Positions 9,193 through 17,818 of a DNA stretch of 64,000 nucleotides are shown here, piece by piece; the first letter of the stretch is position 1; every line of letters begins with the position of its first letter. The stretch is taken from positions 62,001 through 126,000 of the forward strand of contig CAKTWP010000004.1 in assembly GCA_934630705.1 (NCBI GenBank). The letters run 5' to 3'. Made by a program: the position numbers and the translations under genes. A model generated the notes under the pieces. It was not told the origin of the DNA. It saw nothing but the letters and a program-made list of their open reading frames with translations, and did no database searches. The stretch comes from an uncultured Clostridia bacterium. GTDB taxonomy: Bacteria > Bacillota > Clostridia > Christensenellales > Aristaeellaceae.

Positions 9193-9208
9193 CCTTTCGA
9201 CACATCCG

Positions 9209-9239
9209 AAGCAGCCGTCTTCTCCACAGACGGCTGCTT
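9209..9239 (+). terminator. Intercistronic hairpin between second binding protein and its permeases
   Basis: AAGCAGCCGTCT (9209-9220) pairs perfectly with AGACGGCTGCTT (9228-9239), followed by only a short T tract. It occupies the same place as the 5523-5556 hairpin in the first transporter unit. Confidence 0.7.
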
Positions 9240-9257
9240 TGGCCATGAGGGTATAAG

Positions 9258-10127
9258 ATGAAACTCACGTATTCAAAAAAGCTGCGGCTTACCGGCTGGT
9301 TGTTTATCCTCCCATCCGTTCTTCTGGTATTTGTAATGAGTTTCTACACCATCTCGCAGGCATTTTTAACTTCCTTCCAAAGCGGGACAGGCAGCCGAAT
9401 GACCTATGCTGGGCTAAAAAACTATGCGCGAATCCTGGTTGATCCCACGCTGCGGACGGCCATCGGCAATACGCTGATTTACATGATTCAGATTCCGATC
9501 ATGCTGGGGCTGGCGCTGATGTTTGCGCAGGTGATTGGCAGCCGCTTTTTGAAATGCAGCGCTTTTTTCCGCACAATGCTCTTTCTCCCCTGCGCAATGG
9601 CCTCCGTTTCCTATTCGCTCGTCTTTCGCATTCTGTTTGCCACGGATGGCTTCATTAACAGCCTGCTGAACGCCCTTGGCGCAGCATCCGTGAATTTCTT
9701 TGGGAACGCAGGCAGCGCAAGAGCCGTTATTATGACGGCGCTTGTCTGGCGCTGGACAGGATACAATATGGTGTTTCTTTCCGCAGCCATGCAGAACGTG
9801 GACGCCAGCATCTATGAGGCCGCCTCTATCGACGGGGCAAACGGCTTCCAGCGATATTTTCGGGTTACGCTGCCGTTGCTTCGGCCGACCCTTCTCCTGC
9901 TCACCATTATGACCGTCAGCGGCACCATCCAGCTTTTCGATGAGTCCGTTAACCTGACCGGAGGCGGACCAGCAAACGGAACGCTGTCCATTTCGCATTA
10001 TATCTACAATCTGGCGTTCAAATACTCGCCCAACTTTGGCTATGCAACGGCAATATCGTTTGTGGTGTTCGCGGCGATTGCTCTGCTGACGCTCCTGCAG
10101 ATGAAGGTTGGTGATAAGCGTGAATAA
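9258..10127 (+). CDS. Sugar ABC transporter permease (MalF/UgpA type)
   Basis: 289 residues with six membrane helices. The EAA loop YEAASIDGANGFQRYFRVTL near residue 190 is followed by NLTGGGPANGTLS, both hallmarks of UgpA-type CUT1 permeases. A weak GAGGG ribosome site precedes the ATG. The stop overlaps the start of the next permease, so the two are translationally coupled. Confidence 0.9.
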   Translation: MKLTYSKKLRLTGWLFILPSVLLVFVMSFYTISQAFLTSFQSGTGSRMTYAGLKNYARILVDPTLRTAIGNTLIYMIQIPIMLGLALMFAQVIGSRFLKCSAFFRTMLFLPCAMASVSYSLVFRILFATDGFINSLLNALGAASVNFFGNAGSARAVIMTALVWRWTGYNMVFLSAAMQNVDASIYEAASIDGANGFQRYFRVTLPLLRPTLLLLTIMTVSGTIQLFDESVNLTGGGPANGTLSISHYIYNLAFKYSPNFGYATAISFVVFAAIALLTLLQMKVGDKRE

Positions 10128-10926
10128 GCTACGAAAAGCAGGACTGCACCTGTTTATGCTGCTATCCGTGGTTCTGTTTACATTTCCGATTTACTGGATG
10201 TTCGCTTCCGCTACCAACAGCACGGGAGAAATCGTGGTAGGCAAGCTCACCCTTGGCACGCATCTATCGGAGAATTTTGAAAACCTGACGGCGGCAAAGA
10301 ATATTGGGCGGGCCATGTATAATTCCATGCGCAACACGCTGCTGTCCGCTTTCCTGTCTCTGCTTGTCAGCTCCATCGCAGGCTATGGGTTCGAGGTTTA
10401 TCATGATCGCTGGAAGGACAGGCTTATGAACATCATTCTGCTGTCCATGCTGATTCCCGGCATTTCCACAACGATCCCATTGTATAAGATGATTGCTTCC
10501 TGGAAGCTGTTGAACACATGGATGGGCTTTGTGCTGCCGGGCATTGCATCGGTCTTTCTGATCATGCTTTTCCGCCAGAGCGCCAGATCGTTTCCAAAGG
10601 ATATTATTGAAGCGGCGCGAATGGACGGCCTGTCGGAGCTGGGCATTTTCTTTCGGATGTTTGTGCCGGTCATGGCGCCCACCTATGTGGCTGCGCTTAC
10701 AATCAGCTTCATGAATGCATGGAACAGTTATCTGTGGCCCAGCATCATCATGATGAGCAATGATTCGGTCACCATGCCTCTCCTGCTTGCCAATTTGATG
10801 AGCGGCTATACCCAGGATTATGGCATGATCCTGCTTGCCGTTTCTATTTGCACCATTCCGACACTGCTGATTTTTGCCTGCCTGCAAAAGAGCTTTGCCT
10901 CGGGAATTACCGGCGCAGTGAAATAA
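10120..10926 (+). CDS. Sugar ABC transporter permease (MalG/UgpE type)
   Basis: 268 residues with six membrane helices. It has YKMIASWKLLNTWMGFVLPG and the EAA loop IIEAARMDGLSELGIFFRMF of MalG-like subunits. The start is uncertain: GTG at 10120 overlaps the preceding stop and is preferred; GTG 10111 and TTG 10108 are in frame. It pairs with the preceding permease. No ATPase gene is nearby. Confidence 0.87.
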   Translation: MNKLRKAGLHLFMLLSVVLFTFPIYWMFASATNSTGEIVVGKLTLGTHLSENFENLTAAKNIGRAMYNSMRNTLLSAFLSLLVSSIAGYGFEVYHDRWKDRLMNIILLSMLIPGISTTIPLYKMIASWKLLNTWMGFVLPGIASVFLIMLFRQSARSFPKDIIEAARMDGLSELGIFFRMFVPVMAPTYVAALTISFMNAWNSYLWPSIIMMSNDSVTMPLLLANLMSGYTQDYGMILLAVSICTIPTLLIFACLQKSFASGITGAVK

Positions 10927-10961
10927 AGAACGTGCCAGGATTCAGCTGCAAAGGAGCGCGA

Positions 10962-11801
10962 ATGAAAAATCTGGATTATCTGGTGGAATGCAATTTTACC
11001 TACAGAATGGATACGCTTGATCCCAGGTATACGTGCCATGAAAAATATGAGCTGTTTCTGCTGCTGGATGGAAACGTGAGCATGCTGATCAATTCTGAGC
11101 GTTATCCGCTCAGGCGCGGCTCTCTGGTGCTTCTTGCCTGCGATGACTGGCACATCTCTATCAACGAATCCAATCAGCCCTACAATCGCATAACCATGCA
11201 TTTTGATCCCAGTATCATTCAGATGTTCAATACAGAGCGTTCCAATCTGCTGGAGTGCTTTGCACGCATGAAAAAAGAGCATAAATACATCATTCAGATT
11301 GCGGAGGATGAAATCGAGCGGTATCAGAATAATGCCAGGCAGATCGCCGTGCTATGGGGAAGCACCCGATTCGGAGATGACCTGACCGCAATTTCGCTGC
11401 TCATTCAGCACCTGATCTTCATCAACAAAATTTACCGGCGTGAAACCGGGATGACGCCCTTAAGCCTGTCCCCTACGGTGCATCTGATTGTCAAATACAT
11501 TGACAGCCATATTGAACAGCCGCTGTCCATCAGTGAGCTGGCGGCGGAATTTCGCTATTCCAAATCGCATATCAGCATGCTATTTTCAAAAGAGATGGGC
11601 ATTCCCCTTCATCGATACGTTCTTGTAAGAAAAATTCTATATGCAAAAAAGCTGCTGATGGAGGGGCAAAGCGTGGAAAGCGTCTGCGCCAATTCCGGCT
11701 TCGATGATTACTGTAACTTTATCCGAACCTTCAAAAGCATCGTGGGCACTGCGCCAAAGCAATGGCAAAGCCGACTTAAGGAAAAGGAGAAAAACATATG
11801 A
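10962..11801 (+). CDS. AraC-family transcriptional regulator
   Basis: 279 residues. The N-terminal half is a cupin-like sensor domain (LFLLLDGNVSMLIN, then YPLRRGSLVLLACDDWH). The C-terminal 100 residues carry two helix-turn-helix motifs (SISELAAEFRYSKSHISMLFS, then SVESVCANSGFDDYCNFIRTF) and end with the usual P..W motif. The start at 10962 has AAAGGAG upstream. It is co-transcribed with the transporter upstream and overlaps the esterase downstream by 4 nt, so it most likely controls this unit in response to a transported sugar or its breakdown product. Confidence 0.9.
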   Translation: MKNLDYLVECNFTYRMDTLDPRYTCHEKYELFLLLDGNVSMLINSERYPLRRGSLVLLACDDWHISINESNQPYNRITMHFDPSIIQMFNTERSNLLECFARMKKEHKYIIQIAEDEIERYQNNARQIAVLWGSTRFGDDLTAISLLIQHLIFINKIYRRETGMTPLSLSPTVHLIVKYIDSHIEQPLSISELAAEFRYSKSHISMLFSKEMGIPLHRYVLVRKILYAKKLLMEGQSVESVCANSGFDDYCNFIRTFKSIVGTAPKQWQSRLKEKEKNI

Positions 11802-12859
11802 CCGTTCATGAAATGCTGCGTGAGCGGAATCTGCCGCCCTTGCTTGAGAGCGAGGACGGCAAAAGAACAGACAAGGACAAGTGGATACGCAGACGTGAGG
11901 AGCTTCTGGGGATTCTGCGCCGGAATTTTCTTGGTAACTGGCCCGAGAACGTAAAAATCTCGTTTGAAGCGCAAGGCGAGGATTGTGACGACTGCGGAGG
12001 CAAGGGCATCCGCAGGCAGATTCGCGCAAGCCTTAGCCGCGGCGGCAAAGCGACATGCTTTCCTTTTTTCGTAGCAATCCCCAAGAATATTCACCGGCTG
12101 GTTCCTGTGTTTGTCCATCTGCATTTCCCCAATGAGGCGGCATGCGGCATGCGTGAGGAATTGCTTGATCGCGGTTACGCGATAGCGTCCGTCTGCTATG
12201 AGGAGATTGAAAAGGATGATAGTCGCCCGGCCGTTTCCTGTATGGCGGATTTATTGGATGACACGGGGAGCAGCCGCTGGGGAAAAATCGGAGAATGGGC
12301 TTTCGCAGGACATTGTGTGGCGGACTATCTGCAGACGTTACCGGCAATCGATGCGCAGCGCATGGCTGTCATTGGCCATTCCAGATTGGGATTGACGTCA
12401 CTATGGTGCGGCGCAAATGACCCCCGTTTTTCTTTAACGGTCGGTATCAATGCCGGGAGTCTGTATCGCGGCTCTGAATGCGAGCAGTTTTCAGATTTAA
12501 TGCGGGCATATACGCGCTATTGGTTCTGCCCGGCTTTCTTTGATGGACGCAGGGACGCCTCTGACCTGCCGTTTGACATGCACTTTTTACTCAGCCTGAT
12601 CGCGCCGCGGCATCTGCTCCTGGTTGGCGCGTCTCGGGATCGCTGGGCTTCTCCCCATTCAATGATGCTGGCGGCACAGGCTGCAAATCCAGCCTTTGGG
12701 AGCTATGGCCAGAAGGGACTGATCATGCCGGCAGCGCCGCAGGCCTGCCATTTATATGGAGAAGGGAGAATCGGCTTTTACATCCGAGAAGGCACCCATT
12801 ACTTTGGACGTGATGAATGGCTTGCAGCCATGGCGTACAGAGAAAGGCATCAGGTGTGA
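11798..12859 (+). CDS. Alpha/beta-hydrolase esterase, CE15-like
   Basis: 353 residues. The GHSRLG nucleophile elbow near residue 195, followed by SLWCGANDPRFSL, resembles CE15 glucuronoyl esterases and related acetyl esterases, where an Arg follows the Ser. A histidine in REGTHYFGRDEW near residue 334 completes the probable triad. CE15 enzymes usually have Lys two residues after the Gly of the elbow; here it is Thr. There is no signal peptide, so it would act on imported oligosaccharides, unlike secreted CE15 enzymes. Its ATG overlaps the AraC stop. A related acyl- or uronyl-esterase activity is the safe reading. Confidence 0.7.
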   Translation: MTVHEMLRERNLPPLLESEDGKRTDKDKWIRRREELLGILRRNFLGNWPENVKISFEAQGEDCDDCGGKGIRRQIRASLSRGGKATCFPFFVAIPKNIHRLVPVFVHLHFPNEAACGMREELLDRGYAIASVCYEEIEKDDSRPAVSCMADLLDDTGSSRWGKIGEWAFAGHCVADYLQTLPAIDAQRMAVIGHSRLGLTSLWCGANDPRFSLTVGINAGSLYRGSECEQFSDLMRAYTRYWFCPAFFDGRRDASDLPFDMHFLLSLIAPRHLLLVGASRDRWASPHSMMLAAQAANPAFGSYGQKGLIMPAAPQACHLYGEGRIGFYIREGTHYFGRDEWLAAMAYRERHQV

Positions 12860-12904
12860 TCACTCCGTGCCGGAACAGTTCTCATACCTGTTTTCTGCAA
12901 TGTA

Positions 12905-12952
12905 CCCCAAATGAATGGAAAAGCGCCTTCGGTCTCTTCCGTCCATTTGGGG
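12905..12952. repeat. Dispersed hairpin repeat, copy B
   Basis: CCCCAAATG (12905-12913) pairs with CATTTGGGG (12944-12952) and has an inner GGAA/TTCC helix. Downstream on the plus strand is CTCATCTTTTT, so it can terminate the esterase transcript. It lies between convergent genes. Confidence 0.6.
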
Positions 12953-13004
12953 CTCATCTTTTTATTGATAACCTTTTTCAGGTTCCCAATGCTCTTGGAG
13001 ACAG

Positions 13005-13045
13005 CGGGAGAGGAACGCTTTTGATACGGAAACGTTTCTCTCCCG
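13005..13045 (-). terminator. Hairpin just after clpC
   Basis: CGGGAGAGGAACG (13005-13017) pairs with CGTTTCTCTCCCG (13033-13045) with one mismatch, starting 6 nt past the clpC stop on the minus strand. No T run follows, so it is either a weak terminator or a 3'-end stabiliser. Confidence 0.5.
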
Positions 13046-13050
13046 GATTC

Positions 13051-15462
13051 TCAGTTTTCCTTCTCAAACACGATCTGATCCCCGGCCATGCGCATAAGCA
13101 CCTGGCCGCCCAGATGAATATCCCCGGCGATCAGCTTTTCGCTCAGCGCGTCCTCAATGGTACGCTGGATCACCCGGCGCAGCGGACGCGCGCCATAGTT
13201 TTCATCAAAGCCTGCCTTCGCCAGATGGGCCACCACATCGTCGCCATAGCGCAGGGTAATATCCCGCTCCTGCAGCCGCTTGGCCACTTGACCCAGCATC
13301 AGCCCGGCAATCTGCTCAATGTCCTTCTGCTCCAGCTTGTGGAACACAATGATTTCGTCCACGCGGTTGAGAAACTCGGGGCGGAACACGTTCTTGATCT
13401 CCCCCAGCACCTTTTCCCGCATACGCTCATAATCCATCGCATCGCCCCGGCCAGCGCCAAAGCCCATGCCGCCGCGCTGGGCGGACTGCGCCCCGGCGTT
13501 GCTGGTCATCACGATAATGCAGTTCTTGAAGCTGACCACCCGTCCCATGTTGTCCGTCAGCCGGCCGTCCTCAAGAATTTGCAGCAGCATATTGAACACA
13601 TCCGGATGGGCCTTCTCGATCTCGTCAAAAAGCACCACGGAATAGGGCTTGCGCCGCACGGCCTCGGTCAGCTGGCCGCCCTCCTCAAAGCCCACATAGC
13701 CGGGCGGGGAGCCGACCATCCGGGACACGGTGTGCTTCTCCATGTATTCGGACATATCCAGTCGGATCAGGGAATTTTCATCCCCAAACATGGCCTCGCC
13801 CAGCGCCCGGCACAGCTCCGTTTTGCCCACGCCCGTGGGGCCCAGGAAAATAAAGCTGCCAATGGGCCGCTTGGGGTCCTTCAGCCCCGCCCTGGCCCGG
13901 CGGATGGCCCGGCTCACGGCGGACACGGCCTCGTCCTGGCCCACCACCCGGGCGTGCAGCAGCGATTCCAGCTGCAGCAGCCGCTGAGACTCCTCCTGGG
14001 TCATTTTCTTTACCGGGATGCCCGTCCATCCGGCCACTACCTGGGCAATGTCCTCCTCGCCCACAGTATCCTTGGCGGCGGATTTCTGCTTTTCCCAGGC
14101 GCTGCGCTTTTCTTCGATTTCCGCCCGCAGCGCATGCTCGTGATCCCGCAGGGCCGCGGCCTTTTCATAGTCCTGCTTGTCGATGGCTTCCCGCTTCTCC
14201 CGCAGCACGCCTTCCAGTTCCTTTTCCTGCGCCTTCACATCCGGCGGCGCAGTGAACGCCTGAATGCGCACGCGGGACGCAGCCTCGTCCATCAGATCGA
14301 TGGCTTTATCAGGCTGGAACCGATCCGCGATATAACGGTTGGACAGCTTGACCGCAGCTTCCAGCGCTTCATTGGTAATGCGCACCTTGTGATGCGCTTC
14401 ATAGCGATCCCGCAGGCCCTTCATAATGGCGATGGTTTCTTCCTCGCTGGGCTCGTTCACCGTCACCGGCTGGAAGCGCCGGGCCAGCGCCGCGTCCTTT
14501 TCGATATTCTTGCGGTATTCGTCCAGGGTTGTCGCGCCGATGCACTGAATCTCGCCCCGAGCCAACGCGGGCTTGAGAATATTGGCCGCGTCCATGGAGC
14601 CTTCCGCCTTGCCCGCGCCGATGATGTTTTGCAGCTCGTCAATAAACAGGATCACGTCGCCGCGTTTTTTCACTTCATCCAGGGTGTTCTTCAGCCGTTC
14701 CTCAAATTCGCCCCGGTATTTGCTGCCGGCCACCATGGCTCCCATGTCCAGCGCAATAATCTTTTTATCGCTGAGGGTTTCAGGCACGCTTCCCTGCACG
14801 ATCTTCTGTGCCAGTCCTTCCGCTACGGCGGACTTGCCCACCCCCGGTTCGCCGATGAGCACGGGGTTGTTTTTCGTGCGCCGGGACAGAATCTGCACGA
14901 TCCGCTCGATCTCGTTGGCCCGGCCAATGACGGGATCCAGTTCGCCCTTTTCCGCGGCGGCGTTCAAATCGCGGCCGTACTTTTGCAGGCAGGAATCGCC
15001 TTCTTCCGCCGCGTCGCCCTTCTCCTTGCCCGTTTTGCCAAGGGCATCCTGCACGCTCTGGCGCAGCTTATCCACATCGCAGCCCATGCTCACCAGCACC
15101 CGCATGGCCACGCTTTCCGTATCCTGCAAAAGCGCCAGCCAGAAATGGCCCGCGGACACATAGGGCTGCCCCAGCCGCTGGGCTTCGCGGATGCTGGTTT
15201 CCAGCAGCTTTTTCACCCGGGGCGTCAGCTCCAGCTGGGACGGGGATTGATCGCCCGTTCCGGACAGCTGCTTCACCGCCTCCGTCACCGTTTCTTCAAT
15301 CACGTTATCCGGCAGCCCCGGCGCATCGCTCCGGGCCTCCCGCAGCAGACCGATCAGAAAATGCTCGCTGCCCACATAGGCATGGCCCAGCTTTACCGCC
15401 GCCTGCTGCGCTGCAGCGATCACCCGCTGCGCCCGTTCGTTAAATCGTCCAAAAATCGCCAT
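13051..15462 (-). CDS. clpC: ClpC, AAA+ unfoldase of the Clp protease
   Basis: 803 residues, full length. Order: N-terminal Clp repeat domain (about 1-145), first AAA+ module with GEPGVGKSAV near residue 203, a middle coiled-coil with a UVR-like motif, second AAA+ module with GPTGVGKTEL near residue 540 and the VGSPPGYVGFEEGG pore segment. It unfolds proteins, including arginine-phosphorylated ones, for ClpP degradation in the cytoplasm. Last gene of the ctsR-mcsA-mcsB-clpC operon, so CtsR control is expected. clpP is not in the window. Confidence 0.97.
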   Translation of the reverse strand: MAIFGRFNERAQRVIAAAQQAAVKLGHAYVGSEHFLIGLLREARSDAPGLPDNVIEETVTEAVKQLSGTGDQSPSQLELTPRVKKLLETSIREAQRLGQPYVSAGHFWLALLQDTESVAMRVLVSMGCDVDKLRQSVQDALGKTGKEKGDAAEEGDSCLQKYGRDLNAAAEKGELDPVIGRANEIERIVQILSRRTKNNPVLIGEPGVGKSAVAEGLAQKIVQGSVPETLSDKKIIALDMGAMVAGSKYRGEFEERLKNTLDEVKKRGDVILFIDELQNIIGAGKAEGSMDAANILKPALARGEIQCIGATTLDEYRKNIEKDAALARRFQPVTVNEPSEEETIAIMKGLRDRYEAHHKVRITNEALEAAVKLSNRYIADRFQPDKAIDLMDEAASRVRIQAFTAPPDVKAQEKELEGVLREKREAIDKQDYEKAAALRDHEHALRAEIEEKRSAWEKQKSAAKDTVGEEDIAQVVAGWTGIPVKKMTQEESQRLLQLESLLHARVVGQDEAVSAVSRAIRRARAGLKDPKRPIGSFIFLGPTGVGKTELCRALGEAMFGDENSLIRLDMSEYMEKHTVSRMVGSPPGYVGFEEGGQLTEAVRRKPYSVVLFDEIEKAHPDVFNMLLQILEDGRLTDNMGRVVSFKNCIIVMTSNAGAQSAQRGGMGFGAGRGDAMDYERMREKVLGEIKNVFRPEFLNRVDEIIVFHKLEQKDIEQIAGLMLGQVAKRLQERDITLRYGDDVVAHLAKAGFDENYGARPLRRVIQRTIEDALSEKLIAGDIHLGGQVLMRMAGDQIVFEKEN

Positions 15463-15496
15463 ACATGATCCTCCATGGTTTATTCGTATACGCTGT

Positions 15497-16483
15497 TTAC
15501 GCCTCCGCCAGCGTTTTGCGGATCAGATCGCTGCGTTGCTCATCGATCTGCTTTGGCTCCAGCGAATGGCCCGCCGCCTGCTGCACATGGCCGGGCTGGG
15601 CGGCGATCAGCAGTTGATCGCAGGCCGCCGGGGATACCGGCAGCTTGCCCATGGCTGCGCCCATCCGCAGATTGGACCAATGGGCCATAAATTCCTTATC
15701 TGTCATCCGCCTGGCATAGCGAAGCAGGCCATAGGAGCGGCTCAGCTGATCCGAAAAGCCCACTTCATCCTTCTCCCAGGTTTTCTCCCGAAACACCTGC
15801 TCCATCTCCGAAAGCTGCCGGGCTACTGCCTGCACGGCCTCCAGAATCTCCTGCTCTGTGCGCCCCAGCGTCACCTGATTGCTCAGCTGATACAGGTATC
15901 CCTGCGCTTCGCTGCCTTCGCCGTATATACCGCGAATGGTCAGCCCCAGTTTGCTGGCCAGCTGATTCACCTTGCCCATCTGCTTAAGGATGGTGAGCAT
16001 GGGCAGATGCAGCATCACAGACGCCCGCAGACCCGTGCCGATGTTGGTTGGGCAGGCGGTAAGGTAGCCCAGCTGCCGGTCAAAGGCAAAGGAAAGCCGC
16101 CGCTGCAGCACATCCTCCACGGCAAACGCATCCTCGGCCGCCTGCTGCAATTGCTCGCCAGACCCAAAGGCCTGGATACGCAGATGATCTTCTTCATTGA
16201 GCATCACGGAAACCCGATCATCCCGCCGGATCAGTGCCGCGCCTTCCGCATCATGCTCCGCCAGATCCGGGCTGATCAAATGGCTTTCCACCAGCGCCAT
16301 TTTTTCCAGCGCATCGGCGCTGCGCAGCTGCACGAAGCGATAAGTTTCCGGCACCTCCCGCAGGGCGTCCAGGGTGCGGCGAATGCATTCTTCGCCCTGT
16401 TCCTCCGAGGCCTTGGGCCGAAAGGGAATATCCGCATAATTCCGGGCCAGCCGCACCCGGGACGAAATCACAATCTCACCCAT
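15497..16483 (-). CDS. mcsB: McsB protein-arginine kinase
   Basis: 328 residues. It has the guanido-phosphotransferase signatures SSRVRLARN (N-terminus), NEEDHLRIQ and CPTNIGTGLRASVM. McsB phosphorylates arginines of misfolded proteins and of CtsR, marking them for ClpCP. The C-terminal region, where the allosteric phospho-Arg motif RDxxRA normally lies, reads IDEQRS here, so that site looks altered; the protein is also a little shorter than the usual 350-360. It overlaps mcsA by 8 nt and lies 34 bp upstream of clpC. Confidence 0.95.
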   Translation of the reverse strand: MGEIVISSRVRLARNYADIPFRPKASEEQGEECIRRTLDALREVPETYRFVQLRSADALEKMALVESHLISPDLAEHDAEGAALIRRDDRVSVMLNEEDHLRIQAFGSGEQLQQAAEDAFAVEDVLQRRLSFAFDRQLGYLTACPTNIGTGLRASVMLHLPMLTILKQMGKVNQLASKLGLTIRGIYGEGSEAQGYLYQLSNQVTLGRTEQEILEAVQAVARQLSEMEQVFREKTWEKDEVGFSDQLSRSYGLLRYARRMTDKEFMAHWSNLRMGAAMGKLPVSPAACDQLLIAAQPGHVQQAAGHSLEPKQIDEQRSDLIRKTLAEA

Positions 16484-16985
16484 GCTGTTCCTCCTGGGAT
16501 GGCCTGTCCTCTTCGGGCACAGGCTCGGTCATGGCCCGGAGCGCATCCCGCAGCCTTGCCGCTTCCTCGAAATTTTCCACAGCCACCGCCGCTTCCATCT
16601 GAGCGTGCAGCGATTCCATTCGGGCCAGCCGCTCCTGCTCCGCCTGACTCACCGGCGGCCTGCGACCGGCATGCTGGGTGCGGCCCTGCACCCTGGTAAT
16701 CAGGGGCGTGAGCTCGCCGCGGAAAGCCTGATAGCATTCCGCGCAGCCCAGCATCCCGGTTTTCTGAAATTCCGCAAAGGTTTCCCCACAGCTGGGGCAA
16801 GTAATGTCCGGCACGTTTTTGGGCTGTCCCATGGCGGAAAGCACCGCCGCCAGCACAGCCTGAATATCTCCCGCCTTATATTTTTTCACGCATTCCCGGC
16901 AAAGATGCCGGGTGGTCGTCTGGCCGCCGATCACCGTGGTCATCATCACTTCCGCCGGCCGGATGCCACATTCTTCGCATTGCAT
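16476..16985 (-). CDS. mcsA: McsA, zinc-binding activator of McsB
   Basis: 169 residues. Cys pairs CEEC, CREC, CPSC and CAEC in the first 100 residues form the expected two zinc sites. The C-terminal part is a UVR motif (RMESLHAQMEAAVAVENFEE). McsA activates McsB and helps relieve CtsR repression. It is the second gene of the operon, 72 bp from ctsR. Confidence 0.94.
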   Translation of the reverse strand: MQCEECGIRPAEVMMTTVIGGQTTTRHLCRECVKKYKAGDIQAVLAAVLSAMGQPKNVPDITCPSCGETFAEFQKTGMLGCAECYQAFRGELTPLITRVQGRTQHAGRRPPVSQAEQERLARMESLHAQMEAAVAVENFEEAARLRDALRAMTEPVPEEDRPSQEEQHG

Positions 16986-17057
16986 TCTGATCGTCCTCCT
17001 GGTTTGAACTGCTGCTTTATAGTATGCGCCGGTTTGCCCGGCGCGACGGCGGGAAAA

Positions 17058-17537
17058 TCATCCGTTTTCTTCCCGGCGGCGCTGCGCCACATCCAGCAGC
17101 ATGGCCTTGAGAATTTTGGCCCGCAGCGCATCCTTCACCGCTTCCGGCGCGGGAGCAGACAAGGCCTGAGGCGACACTGCCGCCGCCATCAGCCGCGCTT
17201 CCTCGGGCGACACCACCCGCCGCTCCGCCAGCTGGGCGCACAGCACCTGGGCGGACTGAGCATCCAGGCTTTCGCCAATTCGTTCCCGAAGCAAATAAGA
17301 AAGATGATCCTGTGCCGTGGCCTGTACCCGCACGATGCGGATATATCCGCCGCCGCCCCGCTGGCTGGAGGTGACATAGCCGTGGTCGGGGGTAAAACGC
17401 GTGGCCAGCACATAATTGATCTGGGACGGCGCGCAATGGAAATACTCGGCCAGCTCATTGCGCTTGAGCTCCACTTCAGGCTGATCCTCCTGAAGCATGG
17501 CCTTGATAAAGGTTTCGATGGTATCGCTTAATCGCAT
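17058..17537 (-). CDS. ctsR: CtsR, class III heat-shock repressor
   Basis: 159 residues. An N-terminal winged helix is followed by SSQRGGGGYIRI, whose glycine-rich beta-wing loop is the known thermosensor of CtsR. The C-terminal half is the dimerisation and McsB-interaction domain. It represses clp genes by binding a heptad direct repeat; a half-matching site lies just upstream. First gene of the operon, divergent from the polyamine operon. GGAGGG precedes the ATG. Confidence 0.95.
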   Translation of the reverse strand: MRLSDTIETFIKAMLQEDQPEVELKRNELAEYFHCAPSQINYVLATRFTPDHGYVTSSQRGGGGYIRIVRVQATAQDHLSYLLRERIGESLDAQSAQVLCAQLAERRVVSPEEARLMAAAVSPQALSAPAPEAVKDALRAKILKAMLLDVAQRRREENG

Positions 17538-17556
17538 GTCAATCCCTCCTCGGGAA

Positions 17557-17608
17557 ATAGTCTTTCTTTGACCAATATTATTTTAACACACAACGCCTCC
17601 GATTGCAA
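17557..17608 (-). promoter_or_regulatory. ctsR promoter with a CtsR box
   Basis: On the minus strand: TTGCAA (17603-17608), 17-bp spacer, TAAAAT (17580-17585). Immediately downstream is GGTCAAA (17567-17573) then AGACTAT (17557-17563). The first heptad matches the CtsR consensus exactly; the second matches at about four of seven positions. Confidence 0.65.
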
Positions 17609-17661
17609 GAGGGACGGCGGGATTCCTCCCGCTATTTCGACAGTTTTTTTCGGAAAATATA

Positions 17662-17690
17662 TTGACAAGCGCCCTTGATTATGGTTTAAT
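17662..17690 (+). promoter_or_regulatory. Promoter of the polyamine transport operon
   Basis: TTGACA (17662-17667), 17-bp spacer, TTTAAT (17685-17690). It drives the XRE-cupin regulator and probably potABCD. Confidence 0.75.
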
Positions 17691-17705
17691 GTTTCCTGCT
17701 TTGGC

Positions 17706-17722
17706 GTTTAGAAATTCTAAAC
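17706..17722. promoter_or_regulatory. Operator 1, GTTTA-N7-TAAAC
   Basis: GTTTAGAAATTCTAAAC is a perfect palindrome, starting 16 bp after the -10 and so covering the early transcribed region. First of three identically spaced sites. Confidence 0.8.
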
Positions 17723-17740
17723 TTCCAACAGCAACCGGCG

Positions 17741-17757
17741 GTTTAGCATTTCTAAAC
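17741..17757. promoter_or_regulatory. Operator 2, GTTTA-N7-TAAAC
   Basis: GTTTAGCATTTCTAAAC, exactly 35 bp downstream of operator 1; same arms, altered centre. Confidence 0.8.
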
Positions 17758-17775
17758 CCATCAGGATGGCTGCGT

Positions 17776-17792
17776 GTTTAGTAAAAGTAAAC
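17776..17792. promoter_or_regulatory. Operator 3, GTTTA-N7-TAAAC
   Basis: GTTTAGTAAAAGTAAAC, exactly 35 bp downstream of operator 2 and 12 bp before the ribosome site of the regulator gene. Confidence 0.75.
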
Positions 17793-17818
17793 AAAGCCAG
17801 GGCAAGGAGATAGGCATT

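Noticed and set aside
12817..15468. 883-codon open frame on the plus strand
   Set aside because: Antisense shadow of clpC; His/Leu/Gly-rich composition typical of such shadows.
17774..17818. ATG start of the XRE-cupin gene at 17774
   Set aside because: It lies within operator 3 and has no ribosome site; GTG at 17819 has AAGGAG.
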